This document shows, piece by piece, positions 1 to 8,331 of a stretch of DNA of 64,000 bases (position 1 is its first letter; each line of letters begins with the position of its first letter). This DNA comes from Sphingosinicella sp. LHD-64. GTDB taxonomy: Bacteria; Pseudomonadota; Alphaproteobacteria; Sphingomonadales; Sphingomonadaceae. The stretch covers positions 1,116,001 to 1,180,000 of the forward strand of contig NZ_JAVIFV010000001.1 of NCBI RefSeq assembly GCF_031157375.1, written 5' to 3'. A program made the translations under genes and the position numbers. Under the pieces are notes generated by a model that ran no database searches, was not told where the DNA came from, and saw only the letters and a list, made by a program, of their open reading frames with translations.

Positions 1-589
1 GCACCGCGCTGTCGCCATGGCCGCCGGTCGGCTGATTCCAGCTCGCCAGCGCGGTACGCACGCCGCGCTCATAGAGCTGGATGCAGCTGTCGTCGCCCGG
101 TCCCGGATCGCAGGCCGGATAGTTCTGCGTCGCCGGACGCGGCGTCAGATCGAGCGCCGCCGTCTGGACCGGCGCAGCGGTCGTCGTCGCCTCGCCCACC
201 GTGGTGGTGGTGTCCATCGTGTCGACCGGCGCGCCGGTGCCTGCCGGATCGTCCGTCGCGACCGGATCGGTCTGGTCGACCGGGATCGTCGGCTGCGGCG
301 GCATCGGGTCCGCCGGCGGAGTCGCCTGCGGATCGGCAGAGGCATAGCTGTCGCCGACAGCGCCGTCCATCTTGCCGGGGTCTTCGCCGTACCAGTCGGT
401 ATAGCTGTCTGCCTCGGACAGGGGTGCCGCATCCTTGGCGAGCACCGGGCCGAAGCCTTCGTTCACGGTCGCGTCATATGGCTTTGCGGCATCCACGTCC
501 GCGCCATAAGGATCCTGCGCGAGCGCGACGCCCGCAAGCGCCGACGAGCCGAGCAGCAGGGCCGCAGCCCCGATCTTCAACCTGTTCAT
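1..589 (-). CDS. Secreted low-complexity protein, unknown function (cut by window edge)
   Basis: The ATG at 589 is preceded by GGAGG at good spacing and followed by a clear signal peptide (hydrophobic core about residues 7-23, likely cut after ALA at about residue 24). About 196 codons are visible and no stop is reached before base 1. The mature part is rich in Asp, Pro, Thr and Ala up to about residue 145, then becomes more ordered around CDPGPGDDSC. I do not recognise a family. The export signal and composition suggest a periplasmic or surface protein. It lies downstream of gspN on the same strand but 135 bases away, so it need not belong to the secretion operon. Confidence 0.7.
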   Translation of the reverse strand, partial: MNRLKIGAAALLLGSSALAGVALAQDPYGADVDAAKPYDATVNEGFGPVLAKDAAPLSEADSYTDWYGEDPGKMDGAVGDSYASADPQATPPADPMPPQPTIPVDQTDPVATDDPAGTGAPVDTMDTTTTVGEATTTAAPVQTAALDLTPRPATQNYPACDPGPGDDSCIQLYERGVRTALASWNQPTGGHGDSAV

Positions 590-724
590 TTTGGCCTCCA
601 TACCTTTCCGGCGCGCCCCTCAAAGGCCACCGGGCGAAAGCCCCCACGCCCGCACTGGTGAGAAGTGCAGTGTATGCGATGAACGGCCGAACGCCGGTTT
701 TTCTCCCTCCGCGCGCTCGGGCGG

Positions 725-1441
725 TCAGAAGCGGCCGTCGATTCGGCGCAGCGCGAGGCCGTTCGCCTCCTGGAATCCCGCGGCCACCAGGCGACCGCGC
801 AGCGCCTCGTCGGTCGGCCGGATCGACAGGTCGGCGCGAAAGCGGCCGTCGGCGAAGAGCCTCAGCTCCAGCCGCTCCATGCCGGTCTGGCTGGCGAGCG
901 GCAGCAGCACGGCATCACCCGCGCACGAGGCGGTGCCGGCGAAGCCGGAGGGCAGGCCGATCCCCGCCACTTCGCCTGCCAGGGTTGCCCGCACATTGCC
1001 CTCGGCGCGGGCGCACTGGCCGTTGGCGAAGCCGGCGGACACGTCGTCCGCCTCGATCATCGCGACCGGCAGCGGCGCGAACAGCGCGCCGACGCGCAGC
1101 TGCCCGGTCGCGTCGTCGACGCCGAAGGCATGGCGCGACAGGGTGATGGCGCCGCGGAACGGGTTGGCCTCGTCGTCGCGGCGGAGCGAGACCCGGGCCC
1201 GGCCGAGAAGAAGTGGCAGGCTGTTGAGGCGCGCGGTGACGTCGCCGACCGGCACCGGACCGAGCTGCGCCTCCCTGAGGCCGCCGAACCAGATGCTCCC
1301 GGTCGCCTCGCGCGCTACCAGCCCGCGCGCCGCGAAGCCGAACCAGTCGGCGGCAAGCCGGAGCGGCAGCAAAGCGAGCAAGGCGAAGGCGAAGGCGCCG
1401 AGGAAGAAGGCCGTCCGGCCCATCGGCAGGCGGATCCTCAT
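725..1441 (-). CDS. gspN: Type II secretion system protein N
   Basis: 238 residues, a normal length for GspN. An N-terminal membrane anchor (about residues 9-29, rich in Ala, Leu and Phe) is followed by a periplasmic beta-rich domain with two cysteines (around 150-190). GspN is an accessory inner-membrane protein of the type II secretion system; it is not present in every system. The ATG at 1441 overlaps the gspM stop as ATGA, showing translational coupling. It is the last gene of the gsp operon. A longer upstream extension of the frame is only the antisense-like shadow of gspM and was not used. Confidence 0.85.
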   Translation of the reverse strand: MRIRLPMGRTAFFLGAFAFALLALLPLRLAADWFGFAARGLVAREATGSIWFGGLREAQLGPVPVGDVTARLNSLPLLLGRARVSLRRDDEANPFRGAITLSRHAFGVDDATGQLRVGALFAPLPVAMIEADDVSAGFANGQCARAEGNVRATLAGEVAGIGLPSGFAGTASCAGDAVLLPLASQTGMERLELRLFADGRFRADLSIRPTDEALRGRLVAAGFQEANGLALRRIDGRF

Positions 1442-1917
1442 GGCCGCGGCCCCGCATTGAAACCGGCCTCGACGAAGATCGTCCGGTCCTGGTTGATGCG
1501 GGCGCGCAGGCTCCCGACCGCCACGCCTTGCGCCTCGAGCCCGCGCACCCAGCCCAGCACCGCCTGCGGCCGCCCCGCCTCGATCGTGATCGTCGCCTGC
1601 GTCGGACTCTGCGTCACGATGCGCGCATTGGGGAAGCCCGCATCGGCAGCGGTGCGCGCCAGCAGGCTGTCGATCGGCAACGGCAACGGCGCGCCCGGCC
1701 GCGCCACCTGACCGGCGGCCACGGCGCGCGCCTTGGCCTCCGCGAGCGCCACCACCGCCTCGCCGTGCCGCCGCTCCGCATCGGCGCGCAGATCGGAGAG
1801 CGGGCGCAGCACCGCGAGCCAGACCAGCACGATCGCGATCAGCGCGAACATGACGAGCAGCATCCGCTGCTCGCGGGTCGAGCGTCCCCGCCACCAGAGC
1901 TTGAAGCGCTCGCTCAT
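1438..1917 (-). CDS. gspM: Type II secretion system protein M
   Basis: 159 residues: a short basic cytoplasmic N-terminus, one transmembrane helix (about 19-38), a short coiled-coil-like Ala/Glu stretch (about 45-70) and a small periplasmic domain with a ferredoxin-like pattern. GspM pairs with GspL in the inner-membrane platform that couples the ATPase GspE to the pseudopilus. The start at 1917 overlaps the gspL stop as ATGA, and its own stop overlaps gspN. Assignment rests on size, topology and position between gspL and gspN, since the family is poorly conserved in sequence. Confidence 0.85.
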   Translation of the reverse strand: MSERFKLWWRGRSTREQRMLLVMFALIAIVLVWLAVLRPLSDLRADAERRHGEAVVALAEAKARAVAAGQVARPGAPLPLPIDSLLARTAADAGFPNARIVTQSPTQATITIEAGRPQAVLGWVRGLEAQGVAVGSLRARINQDRTIFVEAGFNAGPRP

Positions 1918-2957
1918 GACGGCCGCACCGTCAGCTCGGCGGTCGGCCGCCCGCCCGCCGCGGTCGGCTCGCCGCCCTCGACCGTCAGGCCGCTCGCCTC
2001 GGCGCGCGTGCGGAACGCTGCGAAGGTCGCGGCATTGTCCATCGTCACACTGGCGTTGAGGCTGCCGTCGGACCGGTACTCGATCCGCGCCAGCTCCAGG
2101 TTCGGCGTCGCGCGCACCGCCTCGAACAATCGCGTCGCGACGGGGCCGAAGCCGGGATTGGCGGTCCGGCGCTGCCCCGGCGCCTCCAGCGTGGCGAGCT
2201 CCGTCTCCAATCGATTGGCGGCGAAGGTATAGCGCAGGATCGCCAAGATCTGCACCGCGAGGGTCAGGATCACGAGCAGCGCGGCAAGGGCGACGACGCG
2301 CCGCTTCCACCCGGTATCGACCTTCCACTGCCGGCGTCGTGCGAACGCGCCCTGGCGCAGGTCGACGGGCGGCGCGGCAAGCACCGCGGGCAATCCGTCG
2401 GCAAAACGACGCGGATCCAGCGGCACGACCGGCATGTCACCGGTCACCGCCTCGGCCAGATCCGGCTCGAGCGTGAAGGCGGCGGCCGGGGCGCGAAAAT
2501 CGGCAAGCCCGTCATGGTCGCGCCTGAGATAGCCGGTCTCGGGCGGGACGATCAGCAGCGGCTCCGGCACGATCGTGACGGGATCGACACCCCGCGCCTC
2601 CGCTTCCGCGAGCCACTCGACCATCCGCGCGGCCGGCACCAGCGCCACCGGCGTCTGTCTCGATTCCGGCCGGCCGACAGCGACATGCATGTCGGTGAGC
2701 GGGGTTGCGCTGGCGTCGGCCAGCATCAGCCGCGCCGCCGCGGCCGCCTGCGCAGGGGCAAGCCCGTCCGGCAGCTCCAGCCAGTGCACTGTCGCCGCCG
2801 TCCCCGGCACGGCCAGCGCCGCTGGTCCGGCCGGCAGGGCATCCGCCTCGCCATGCGCGACGACACCCGTCGCGCCGATCCGGCGCCACGACCAGCCGTC
2901 GGCGAAGACGAGCAGCCGCTCGCCGGTCGCTGTCTCGTCAGTTGGTGATGTCGGCAT
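1914..2957 (-). CDS. gspL: Type II secretion system protein L
   Basis: 347 residues. The N-terminal 215 or so form the cytoplasmic actin-like domain that recruits GspE; a basic stretch leads into one transmembrane helix (about 220-243), followed by a periplasmic ferredoxin-like domain that would contact GspM. The ATG at 2957 lies inside the end of gspG, overlapping it by 20 bases, and gives the usual short N-terminus before the LLVFADGWSW strand. In most operons gspH, gspI, gspJ and gspK separate gspG from gspL; here there is no room for them. Confidence 0.88.
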   Translation of the reverse strand: MPTSPTDETATGERLLVFADGWSWRRIGATGVVAHGEADALPAGPAALAVPGTAATVHWLELPDGLAPAQAAAAARLMLADASATPLTDMHVAVGRPESRQTPVALVPAARMVEWLAEAEARGVDPVTIVPEPLLIVPPETGYLRRDHDGLADFRAPAAAFTLEPDLAEAVTGDMPVVPLDPRRFADGLPAVLAAPPVDLRQGAFARRRQWKVDTGWKRRVVALAALLVILTLAVQILAILRYTFAANRLETELATLEAPGQRRTANPGFGPVATRLFEAVRATPNLELARIEYRSDGSLNASVTMDNAATFAAFRTRAEASGLTVEGGEPTAAGGRPTAELTVRPS

Positions 2958-3432
2958 TTTCGCCGTCGCCGCCCGCGCGGCCATCGGCGCCGAGCGAGGA
3001 GATCAGGAACGGCTTCCCGTCAGGTCCCGGTGCCGCATATTGATACGGCCGGTTCCACGGATCGTTCGGTAGGCGCCTCAGATAATTGCCCGCCATCAGG
3101 GCCTGCAGTCCCTCGTCGGTCGTCGGAAACCTGAGATTGTCGAGCCGGTACATGTCGATGCCCTGCTCGAGCGTCGCGATGTCCGCCCGCGCTTTCGTTA
3201 CTGCGGCCCGATCGGCGGCCGGCATCACGTTGATGATGACGATGGTCGCGAGCAGGCCGATGATGACGATGACGACCATCATCTCGACGAGGGTGAAGCC
3301 GCCTTCCCGCTCGCGCCACGTCTCGTCACCCCGGCGAAGGCCGGGGTCTCGGCGCGGCTTCGCTCGGCGCCTTTCCGGTCTGAGATCCCGGCCTGCTCCG
3401 GGATGACGGAAGGGGTCTAGGCGGGACAGCAT
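2938..3432 (-). CDS. gspG: Type II secretion major pseudopilin with repeat-extended leader
   Basis: 164 residues. The prepilin signal is REGG/FTLVEMMVVIVIIGLL: cleavage by GspO after Gly45 would leave Phe1 and the invariant Glu5 (Glu50 of the precursor). The C-terminus has the typical LGADGRAGG and ENADI calcium-loop motifs, so the mature protein is complete. The oddity is the leader, about 45 residues instead of the usual 6-20: residues 9-37 are encoded by an in-frame copy of the dispersed REP-like repeat (about 3324-3409). Removing it would leave a normal 16-residue leader. The ATG at 3432 overlaps the gspF stop (TGATG). An internal start after the repeat cannot be excluded, but no ATG or GTG is well placed. 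Confidence 0.9.
   Translation of the reverse strand: MLSRLDPFRHPGAGRDLRPERRRAKPRRDPGLRRGDETWREREGGFTLVEMMVVIVIIGLLATIVIINVMPAADRAAVTKARADIATLEQGIDMYRLDNLRFPTTDEGLQALMAGNYLRRLPNDPWNRPYQYAAPGPDGKPFLISSLGADGRAGGDGENADITN
3324..3409 (-). repeat. REP-like palindromic repeat, in-frame copy inside gspG
   Basis: The unit begins CGTCACCCCGGCGAAGGCC and ends with the inverted partner GCTCCGGGATGACGG. The same arms occur intergenically at about 12717, 17990, 23984 and 29514. Read on the minus strand it encodes HPGAGRD...DPGLRRGDE, a signature seen when such repeats are translated. It falls wholly within the 5' end of gspG without breaking the frame. Confidence 0.85.
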
Positions 3433-4655
3433 CACATTCCTCCGGCGAGCGTATCGAGTTGCAAGATGGGAAGCAGGATCGACAGGACGATGACCGCGAC
3501 GACCACGCCCATCACGATGATGATCGCGGGCTCGAGCAGCGCCAAGGCGGTCGAGGTAAAGGCGTCGAACTCGCGCTCCAGATAGTCGGCGGCGCGTTCC
3601 AGCATCATGTCGAGCCGTCCCGAGGCCTCGCCGCTGGCGGCAAGGTAGACGAGCAAGGGCGGAAACACGCCCGCCTTCCGGAGCGCGCCCGACAGGCTGC
3701 CGCCGGTGCGCACCGTCTCGGCAATATCGGCGCTGGCGGCGCGCAGCACGCGGTTGTGCACCGTGCTCGTGGTCAGCTTCAGGCCTTCCAGCAGCGGCAG
3801 CCGGCTTGCGATCATCGTCGAGAGCGTGCGCGCCAGCCGTGCCGCATGGAGGTCGCGGATCAGCCGCCCGATGATCGGCAGCTTGAGCAGGAAGGCGTCG
3901 AACTTCATCCGGATCCCCTCCTCCTTGAGCGCGCGCGATCCGAGGAAGACGGCGCCGGCGAGCGCGATCAGCAGCGCCCACCACCAGTTGGAGAGGAAGT
4001 TCGAAATCCCGATGACGATCCGGGTGAGCAGCGGCAATTGCTGCCCCACGTCCTGGAACTGCTCGACCACCTTGGGCACGACGAAGATCATCAGCGCGAA
4101 CACGACGAAGGCCGCCACGAAGGCCAGGATGATCGGGTAAGCCAGTGTCGAAAGCACCTTGCCGCGCACCTGCGCCTGCCGCTCGAGCAGATTGGCGAGC
4201 CGTTCCAGGATCGACGGCAGCGTCCCCGAGCCCTCGCCCGCTGCGACCATCGCGCGGTAGAGCGGCGGGAAGCTCTTCGGCTCGCGCCCCATCGCGTCGG
4301 CGAGCCGCCGTCCTTCGACCACGCCCGAATGGACGTTGGTCAGGATGCGCTGCACCTCTTCGCGCTCGGACTGGCGCGAGAGCGTCCGGAGCGCCTCCTC
4401 GAGCGGCGCCACCTGCACCAGGGTCGCGAGCTGGCGCGTGAACAGGGTGAGCTGCTTGGCCCCGAGCTTCCTGCGCGCGAGCAGCCCTCGTGACAGCAGA
4501 GACGGGGAAGATGCGCCCGCGCCCGGACCCATGCCGACGGGGTAAATTCCGCGCGCCAGCAACAAGGTGGTCGCATCGCTTTCCGAGCTGGCCTGCACCG
4601 AGCCGCGCCGCTCACGGCCGGCCTTGTCGATGCCGACATAGGCGAAGTCAGGCAT
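3432..4655 (-). CDS. gspF: Type II secretion inner-membrane platform protein F
   Basis: 407 residues, the usual GspF/PilC length. Two homologous cytoplasmic four-helix domains (about 70-170 and 270-370) alternate with three membrane segments: YPIILAFVAAFVVFALMIF (about 173-193), a Trp-rich helix near 220-240, and a C-terminal helix (about 375-398). The LASGEASGRLDMMLERAA-like motif in the second domain is characteristic. It is the polytopic core of the assembly platform and contacts GspE and GspL. The ATG at 4655 overlaps the gspE stop by 8 bases. Confidence 0.95.
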   Translation of the reverse strand: MPDFAYVGIDKAGRERRGSVQASSESDATTLLLARGIYPVGMGPGAGASSPSLLSRGLLARRKLGAKQLTLFTRQLATLVQVAPLEEALRTLSRQSEREEVQRILTNVHSGVVEGRRLADAMGREPKSFPPLYRAMVAAGEGSGTLPSILERLANLLERQAQVRGKVLSTLAYPIILAFVAAFVVFALMIFVVPKVVEQFQDVGQQLPLLTRIVIGISNFLSNWWWALLIALAGAVFLGSRALKEEGIRMKFDAFLLKLPIIGRLIRDLHAARLARTLSTMIASRLPLLEGLKLTTSTVHNRVLRAASADIAETVRTGGSLSGALRKAGVFPPLLVYLAASGEASGRLDMMLERAADYLEREFDAFTSTALALLEPAIIIVMGVVVAVIVLSILLPILQLDTLAGGM

Positions 4656-6162
4656 CGACGGCCTCGTGCCGCGACACGCGCACGGCCTCCTCCGGGCTGG
4701 TCATGCCCTCCAGCACCAGCGCCCGCGCCGATCCGGCCAGGGTCGAGGAGGCGCGGAAGGCGTGCGCAGCGATCGCGGCTTCCTCGCCGCCCGCGTTGAT
4801 CAGCTGCCGAATCGTCTCGTCCACGCGCACCGCCTCGAACAGGCCGATCCGCCCCTTATAGCCGCTGTTGCCGCAGGCCGCACAGCCGCGCGGCTCCCAG
4901 ACGATCGTCCCGGCCTTGATGCCGAGCAGCCCGGCGAGCGATCCCGCGGCCTCGACCGGTGTCCGGCATTCCGGACACAGCCGCCGCACCAGCCGCTGCG
5001 CCATCACCGCGCGCAGCGTCGAGGCAATCAGGAACGGCTCGACCTTCATGTCGCGCAGGCGCGTGATCGCGCCGATCGAATCGTTGGTGTGGACGGTCGA
5101 GAGCACGAGATGCCCGGTCAGCGCCGATTGCACGGCGATGTCCGCCGTCTCGCGGTCGCGAATTTCGCCGACCATCACCGTGTCGGGATCCTGGCGCAGG
5201 ATCGCGCGCAGCCCCGCGGCGAAGGTGAGGCCGACCTGCGGATTGATCTGGGTCTGGCCAACCCCGTCGACCGCATATTCGACCGGGTCTTCGACGGTCA
5301 GGATGTTGCGGCTGCCGTCGTTGAGCAGCTTCAGGCCCGCGTAAAGCGTCGTCGTCTTGCCCGATCCGGTCGGCCCGGTGACCAGCACGATTCCGTTCGG
5401 TTCGCTGAGCGCGTCGGTGAACAGCCGCTTCACTGCCGCGTCCATGCCGAGCTGGTCGAGGTCGATCCCGGCATTCTCCTTGTCGAGGATGCGCAGCACC
5501 ACCCGCTCGCCCGCCCGGCTCGGCAGGGTCGAGACGCGCACGTCGATCAGCTTGCCGCCCAGCGTCAGGCCGATGCGCCCGTCCTGCGGCAGCCGCCGCT
5601 CGGCGATGTCGAGGCGCGCCATGACCTTGACCCGGCTAACCACCACCGGCGCGACGTGGGGCGGCATCCGCAGCGTCTCGCGCAGCACGCCGTCCATACG
5701 CATCCGGACGACCAGCCCCGTCTCGTAGGGCTCGATATGGATGTCCGAGACGCCCTGACGCGCGGCGTCGGCGATGATGCCGTTGATCAGGCGAATGGCC
5801 GGCGCATCGTCCGACGTGTCGAGCAGGTCGTCCGCGCCCTGCACGGCCGCGGCCAGATGGCCGAGATCGTCATCGAAGCCCAGCGAATCCGCCGCATGGG
5901 CCGCTGTCCCCGCCCCGGCGCCATAATGATCGGAGAGCAGCCTGTCGAAGGCTGGTGCGTCGACCTTCGTCACTCCGAACGGCCGCGCCAGGAAGCGTCG
6001 CAGCTCGATCAACGCCTTCGGATCGGCGCCTTCGCGCATCGCGACGTCGAGCCGGCCGTCGGTCTCGCCGGTCGCGACGAAGCCATGCCGCCGCGCGAAC
6101 GCATAAGGTACGGAGACCAGCGCCTCGGCCGGGGCAGGGTCTTCGCCGCGGGCGATCTTCAT
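4648..6162 (-). CDS. gspE: Type II secretion ATPase E
   Basis: 504 residues. The N-terminal domain (about 1-100) binds GspL. The ATPase core has Walker A GPTGSGKT (263-270), the Asp box near EDPVEY, Walker B with VMVGEIRD (about 329-336) and the His box SALTGHLVLSTVHTND. A zinc-binding CPEC (396-399) and CAAC (427-430) pair forms the CM domain typical of GspE. This cytoplasmic motor drives pseudopilus growth. The ATG at 6162 overlaps the gspD stop as ATGA. Confidence 0.96.
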   Translation of the reverse strand: MKIARGEDPAPAEALVSVPYAFARRHGFVATGETDGRLDVAMREGADPKALIELRRFLARPFGVTKVDAPAFDRLLSDHYGAGAGTAAHAADSLGFDDDLGHLAAAVQGADDLLDTSDDAPAIRLINGIIADAARQGVSDIHIEPYETGLVVRMRMDGVLRETLRMPPHVAPVVVSRVKVMARLDIAERRLPQDGRIGLTLGGKLIDVRVSTLPSRAGERVVLRILDKENAGIDLDQLGMDAAVKRLFTDALSEPNGIVLVTGPTGSGKTTTLYAGLKLLNDGSRNILTVEDPVEYAVDGVGQTQINPQVGLTFAAGLRAILRQDPDTVMVGEIRDRETADIAVQSALTGHLVLSTVHTNDSIGAITRLRDMKVEPFLIASTLRAVMAQRLVRRLCPECRTPVEAAGSLAGLLGIKAGTIVWEPRGCAACGNSGYKGRIGLFEAVRVDETIRQLINAGGEEAAIAAHAFRASSTLAGSARALVLEGMTSPEEAVRVSRHEAVDA

Positions 6163-8327
6163 TGCGGCTCCGTCGGCGCCGCCGCGCTCGGCGGCACGTC
6201 GGTCGGCGTCACCACCTGGTCCTGCGGCTGGGGCGGCGTCACGCTTGGCGGCGTCGCGCCCATATAGTCGCGCACCAGCTCGTCGATCGAAGGCTCGCGG
6301 TCGGGATGGGCGAGCATCTGCCGGCCGCGGATATAGTCGTAGCGCCGGGCGCTCATCGCCCGCGCTTCCGCCGCGGTGCGGATGATGGTCGGACGGATGA
6401 ACACCATCAGGTTGGTGCGGCTCCGGTCGCGGCTACGCGCGCGGAACAGCTCGCCGATCAGCGGGATGTCACCGAGCAAGGGCACCCGCTCCAGCGTCCG
6501 CCGGTCGTTCTCGTCCAGCAGGCCGCCGATGCCGACGATCTCGCCGTCGTCGACGGTGATCGTCGTCTCGATCTCGCGCTTGTTGAGGATGATCTCGGGA
6601 TTGGCGCTGGAGACGGTGCCGGCGATCGAGCTCACCTCCTGGCGGAGATCGAGCTTGATCGAGCCGCCGGCATTGATCTGCGGCCGCACCTCGAGCGTGA
6701 TGCCGACATTCTGCCGTTGCACCGTGCGGAACGCATTGTCGAAATTCTGGGAGAGCGATTCACCGGTGGTGATCGGGATTTCCTGGCCGACCAGGAAATA
6801 GGCCTCCTCATTGTCGAGCGTCATGATCGACGGGGTCGAGAGCAGGTTCGACTGATTGTCGGCCTGCACCGCATTGACGATCGCCCCGAAGATCGCATTG
6901 CCGCTGCGGATCGCGCCACCGCCGAGGATGCCGCGCGCGCCGACCAGCGAGTTGACCGCCGCCTCGGTCAGCGACTGGGCGACGCCTTCCAGCCCACCGG
7001 GCGTGTCGTCATCGTCATCGTCATCGTCGTCATTGTTGTTGTCACGGATCAGCTCGTTGGCCGCGATCGCGCCGGCGACGGCGTTCATGTTCGGCGCAAT
7101 GTTCGAATAATTGGTCACCGCGAACGGGATGTTCGATCCGCGCAGGCCCGCAAGGAAGAGCTGGACGCCGAGCTGGCGGGCGGCGCCTTCCGAAATCTCG
7201 GCGATCACCGCCTCGACCAGCACCTGCTGGCGCCGCACGTCGAGCTGGCGGACGACCTCGCCCAGGGTCCGTTGCACGTCCGGCGTCGCCGCGATCACGA
7301 TCGCATTGGCGCCGGCGAAGCGGGTGACAACCGCGTTGCGTGCGACGATCGGCGCCTGGCCGGTCGGCGCGCCGCCGCTCGCGGCCGGTGCGGGGGTGGC
7401 GGTCGAGCTGTCGCCGGTCATCGTCCGGTTGCCGCCGCCGGTGCCGTTGGTCCCGCCGATCATGGTCGAAGGCGAGCGGCCGCGCCGCTGCGGTGTCGGC
7501 GCCGGCTCGGTCGGCGTCTGGCCGAGCAGGGTCTGCAGCACCGGCAGCAGCTGCTCGGCATCGGCATGTTCGAGGAAGACGACGCGGATCTCGCTGCCGC
7601 TGGCGGCACGCCGATCGAGGTCCTGGGCGATGCCGGCGAGCTGGCTCACCGAAGCGGCATCGCCGCGCAGCGCGATCGAGTTGGCGCTGTCGATCGGCAC
7701 CACCGACACGCCTTCCGGCGCCAGATCGGCGAGCGCCGCGGCGATCTCGCGCGCGCCGGCATTGTCGAGACCGACGACGCGGGTGACGCCGCTGTCGACG
7801 TCGATCTGGGCCAGCGCCTGGCGCACCCGGCGGACGTTGTCGGCGAAGTCGGAGACGATGATGGAGTTGCGGCTGGCGGTGATCGATCCGTCGCGGCTGA
7901 CCAGCGGCCGCAGCGCCTCGATCGCCTGCGCCGCCTCGATCCGCCGGACGCGCAGGATTTCGGTGACGAAGCCCGACGGGCTCGCCCGGCCCGAGCCGCC
8001 GAGCGGCGCCGAGGCCGAGGCGCCGGCGACCGGCTGGATGCGCAGCGCGCCGCCCGCGGACGGCACCGCGACATAGCCGCTGGCGCGCAGCGTCGAGAGG
8101 AACAGCTCGAAATATTCGGAGCGGCTCAAGGGCCGTTCCGTCACCACCGAGACGCGGCCCTGCACCGCCGGATCGATGATCATCGTCCGGCCAGTGACGC
8201 GCGAGGCGTCCTGGATGAAGGCGCGCACGTCCGCCTCGCGCAGGTTCAGCACATATTGCGCCGAGGCCGGGGCGACGGGTGTGACGGCAGCGGCGGAGAG
8301 CGCCAGGGCAATGAGGAAACGCTTCAC
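6159..8327 (-). CDS. gspD: Type II secretion outer-membrane secretin D
   Basis: 722 residues with a signal peptide (cleavage near residue 23, after ASA). N0 and N1-N3 ring domains are followed by the C-terminal secretin domain with the signature VPLLGDIPLIGELFR. The start codon is GTG at 8327, seven bases after the gspC stop. Between the N3 and secretin regions the protein carries Asn430-432 followed by a run of Asp at about 433-441, encoded by a GAT/GAC tandem repeat near 7006-7041. Such an acidic tract is unusual in a secretin and could vary in length by replication slippage. GspD forms the outer-membrane channel. Confidence 0.95.
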   Translation of the reverse strand: MKRFLIALALSAAAVTPVAPASAQYVLNLREADVRAFIQDASRVTGRTMIIDPAVQGRVSVVTERPLSRSEYFELFLSTLRASGYVAVPSAGGALRIQPVAGASASAPLGGSGRASPSGFVTEILRVRRIEAAQAIEALRPLVSRDGSITASRNSIIVSDFADNVRRVRQALAQIDVDSGVTRVVGLDNAGAREIAAALADLAPEGVSVVPIDSANSIALRGDAASVSQLAGIAQDLDRRAASGSEIRVVFLEHADAEQLLPVLQTLLGQTPTEPAPTPQRRGRSPSTMIGGTNGTGGGNRTMTGDSSTATPAPAASGGAPTGQAPIVARNAVVTRFAGANAIVIAATPDVQRTLGEVVRQLDVRRQQVLVEAVIAEISEGAARQLGVQLFLAGLRGSNIPFAVTNYSNIAPNMNAVAGAIAANELIRDNNNDDDDDDDDDTPGGLEGVAQSLTEAAVNSLVGARGILGGGAIRSGNAIFGAIVNAVQADNQSNLLSTPSIMTLDNEEAYFLVGQEIPITTGESLSQNFDNAFRTVQRQNVGITLEVRPQINAGGSIKLDLRQEVSSIAGTVSSANPEIILNKREIETTITVDDGEIVGIGGLLDENDRRTLERVPLLGDIPLIGELFRARSRDRSRTNLMVFIRPTIIRTAAEARAMSARRYDYIRGRQMLAHPDREPSIDELVRDYMGATPPSVTPPQPQDQVVTPTDVPPSAAAPTEPQ

Positions 8328-8331
8328 CTGT

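Noticed and set aside
4666-6267. 533-codon open frame on the plus strand
   Set aside because: Antisense to gspE and codon pattern mirrors it.
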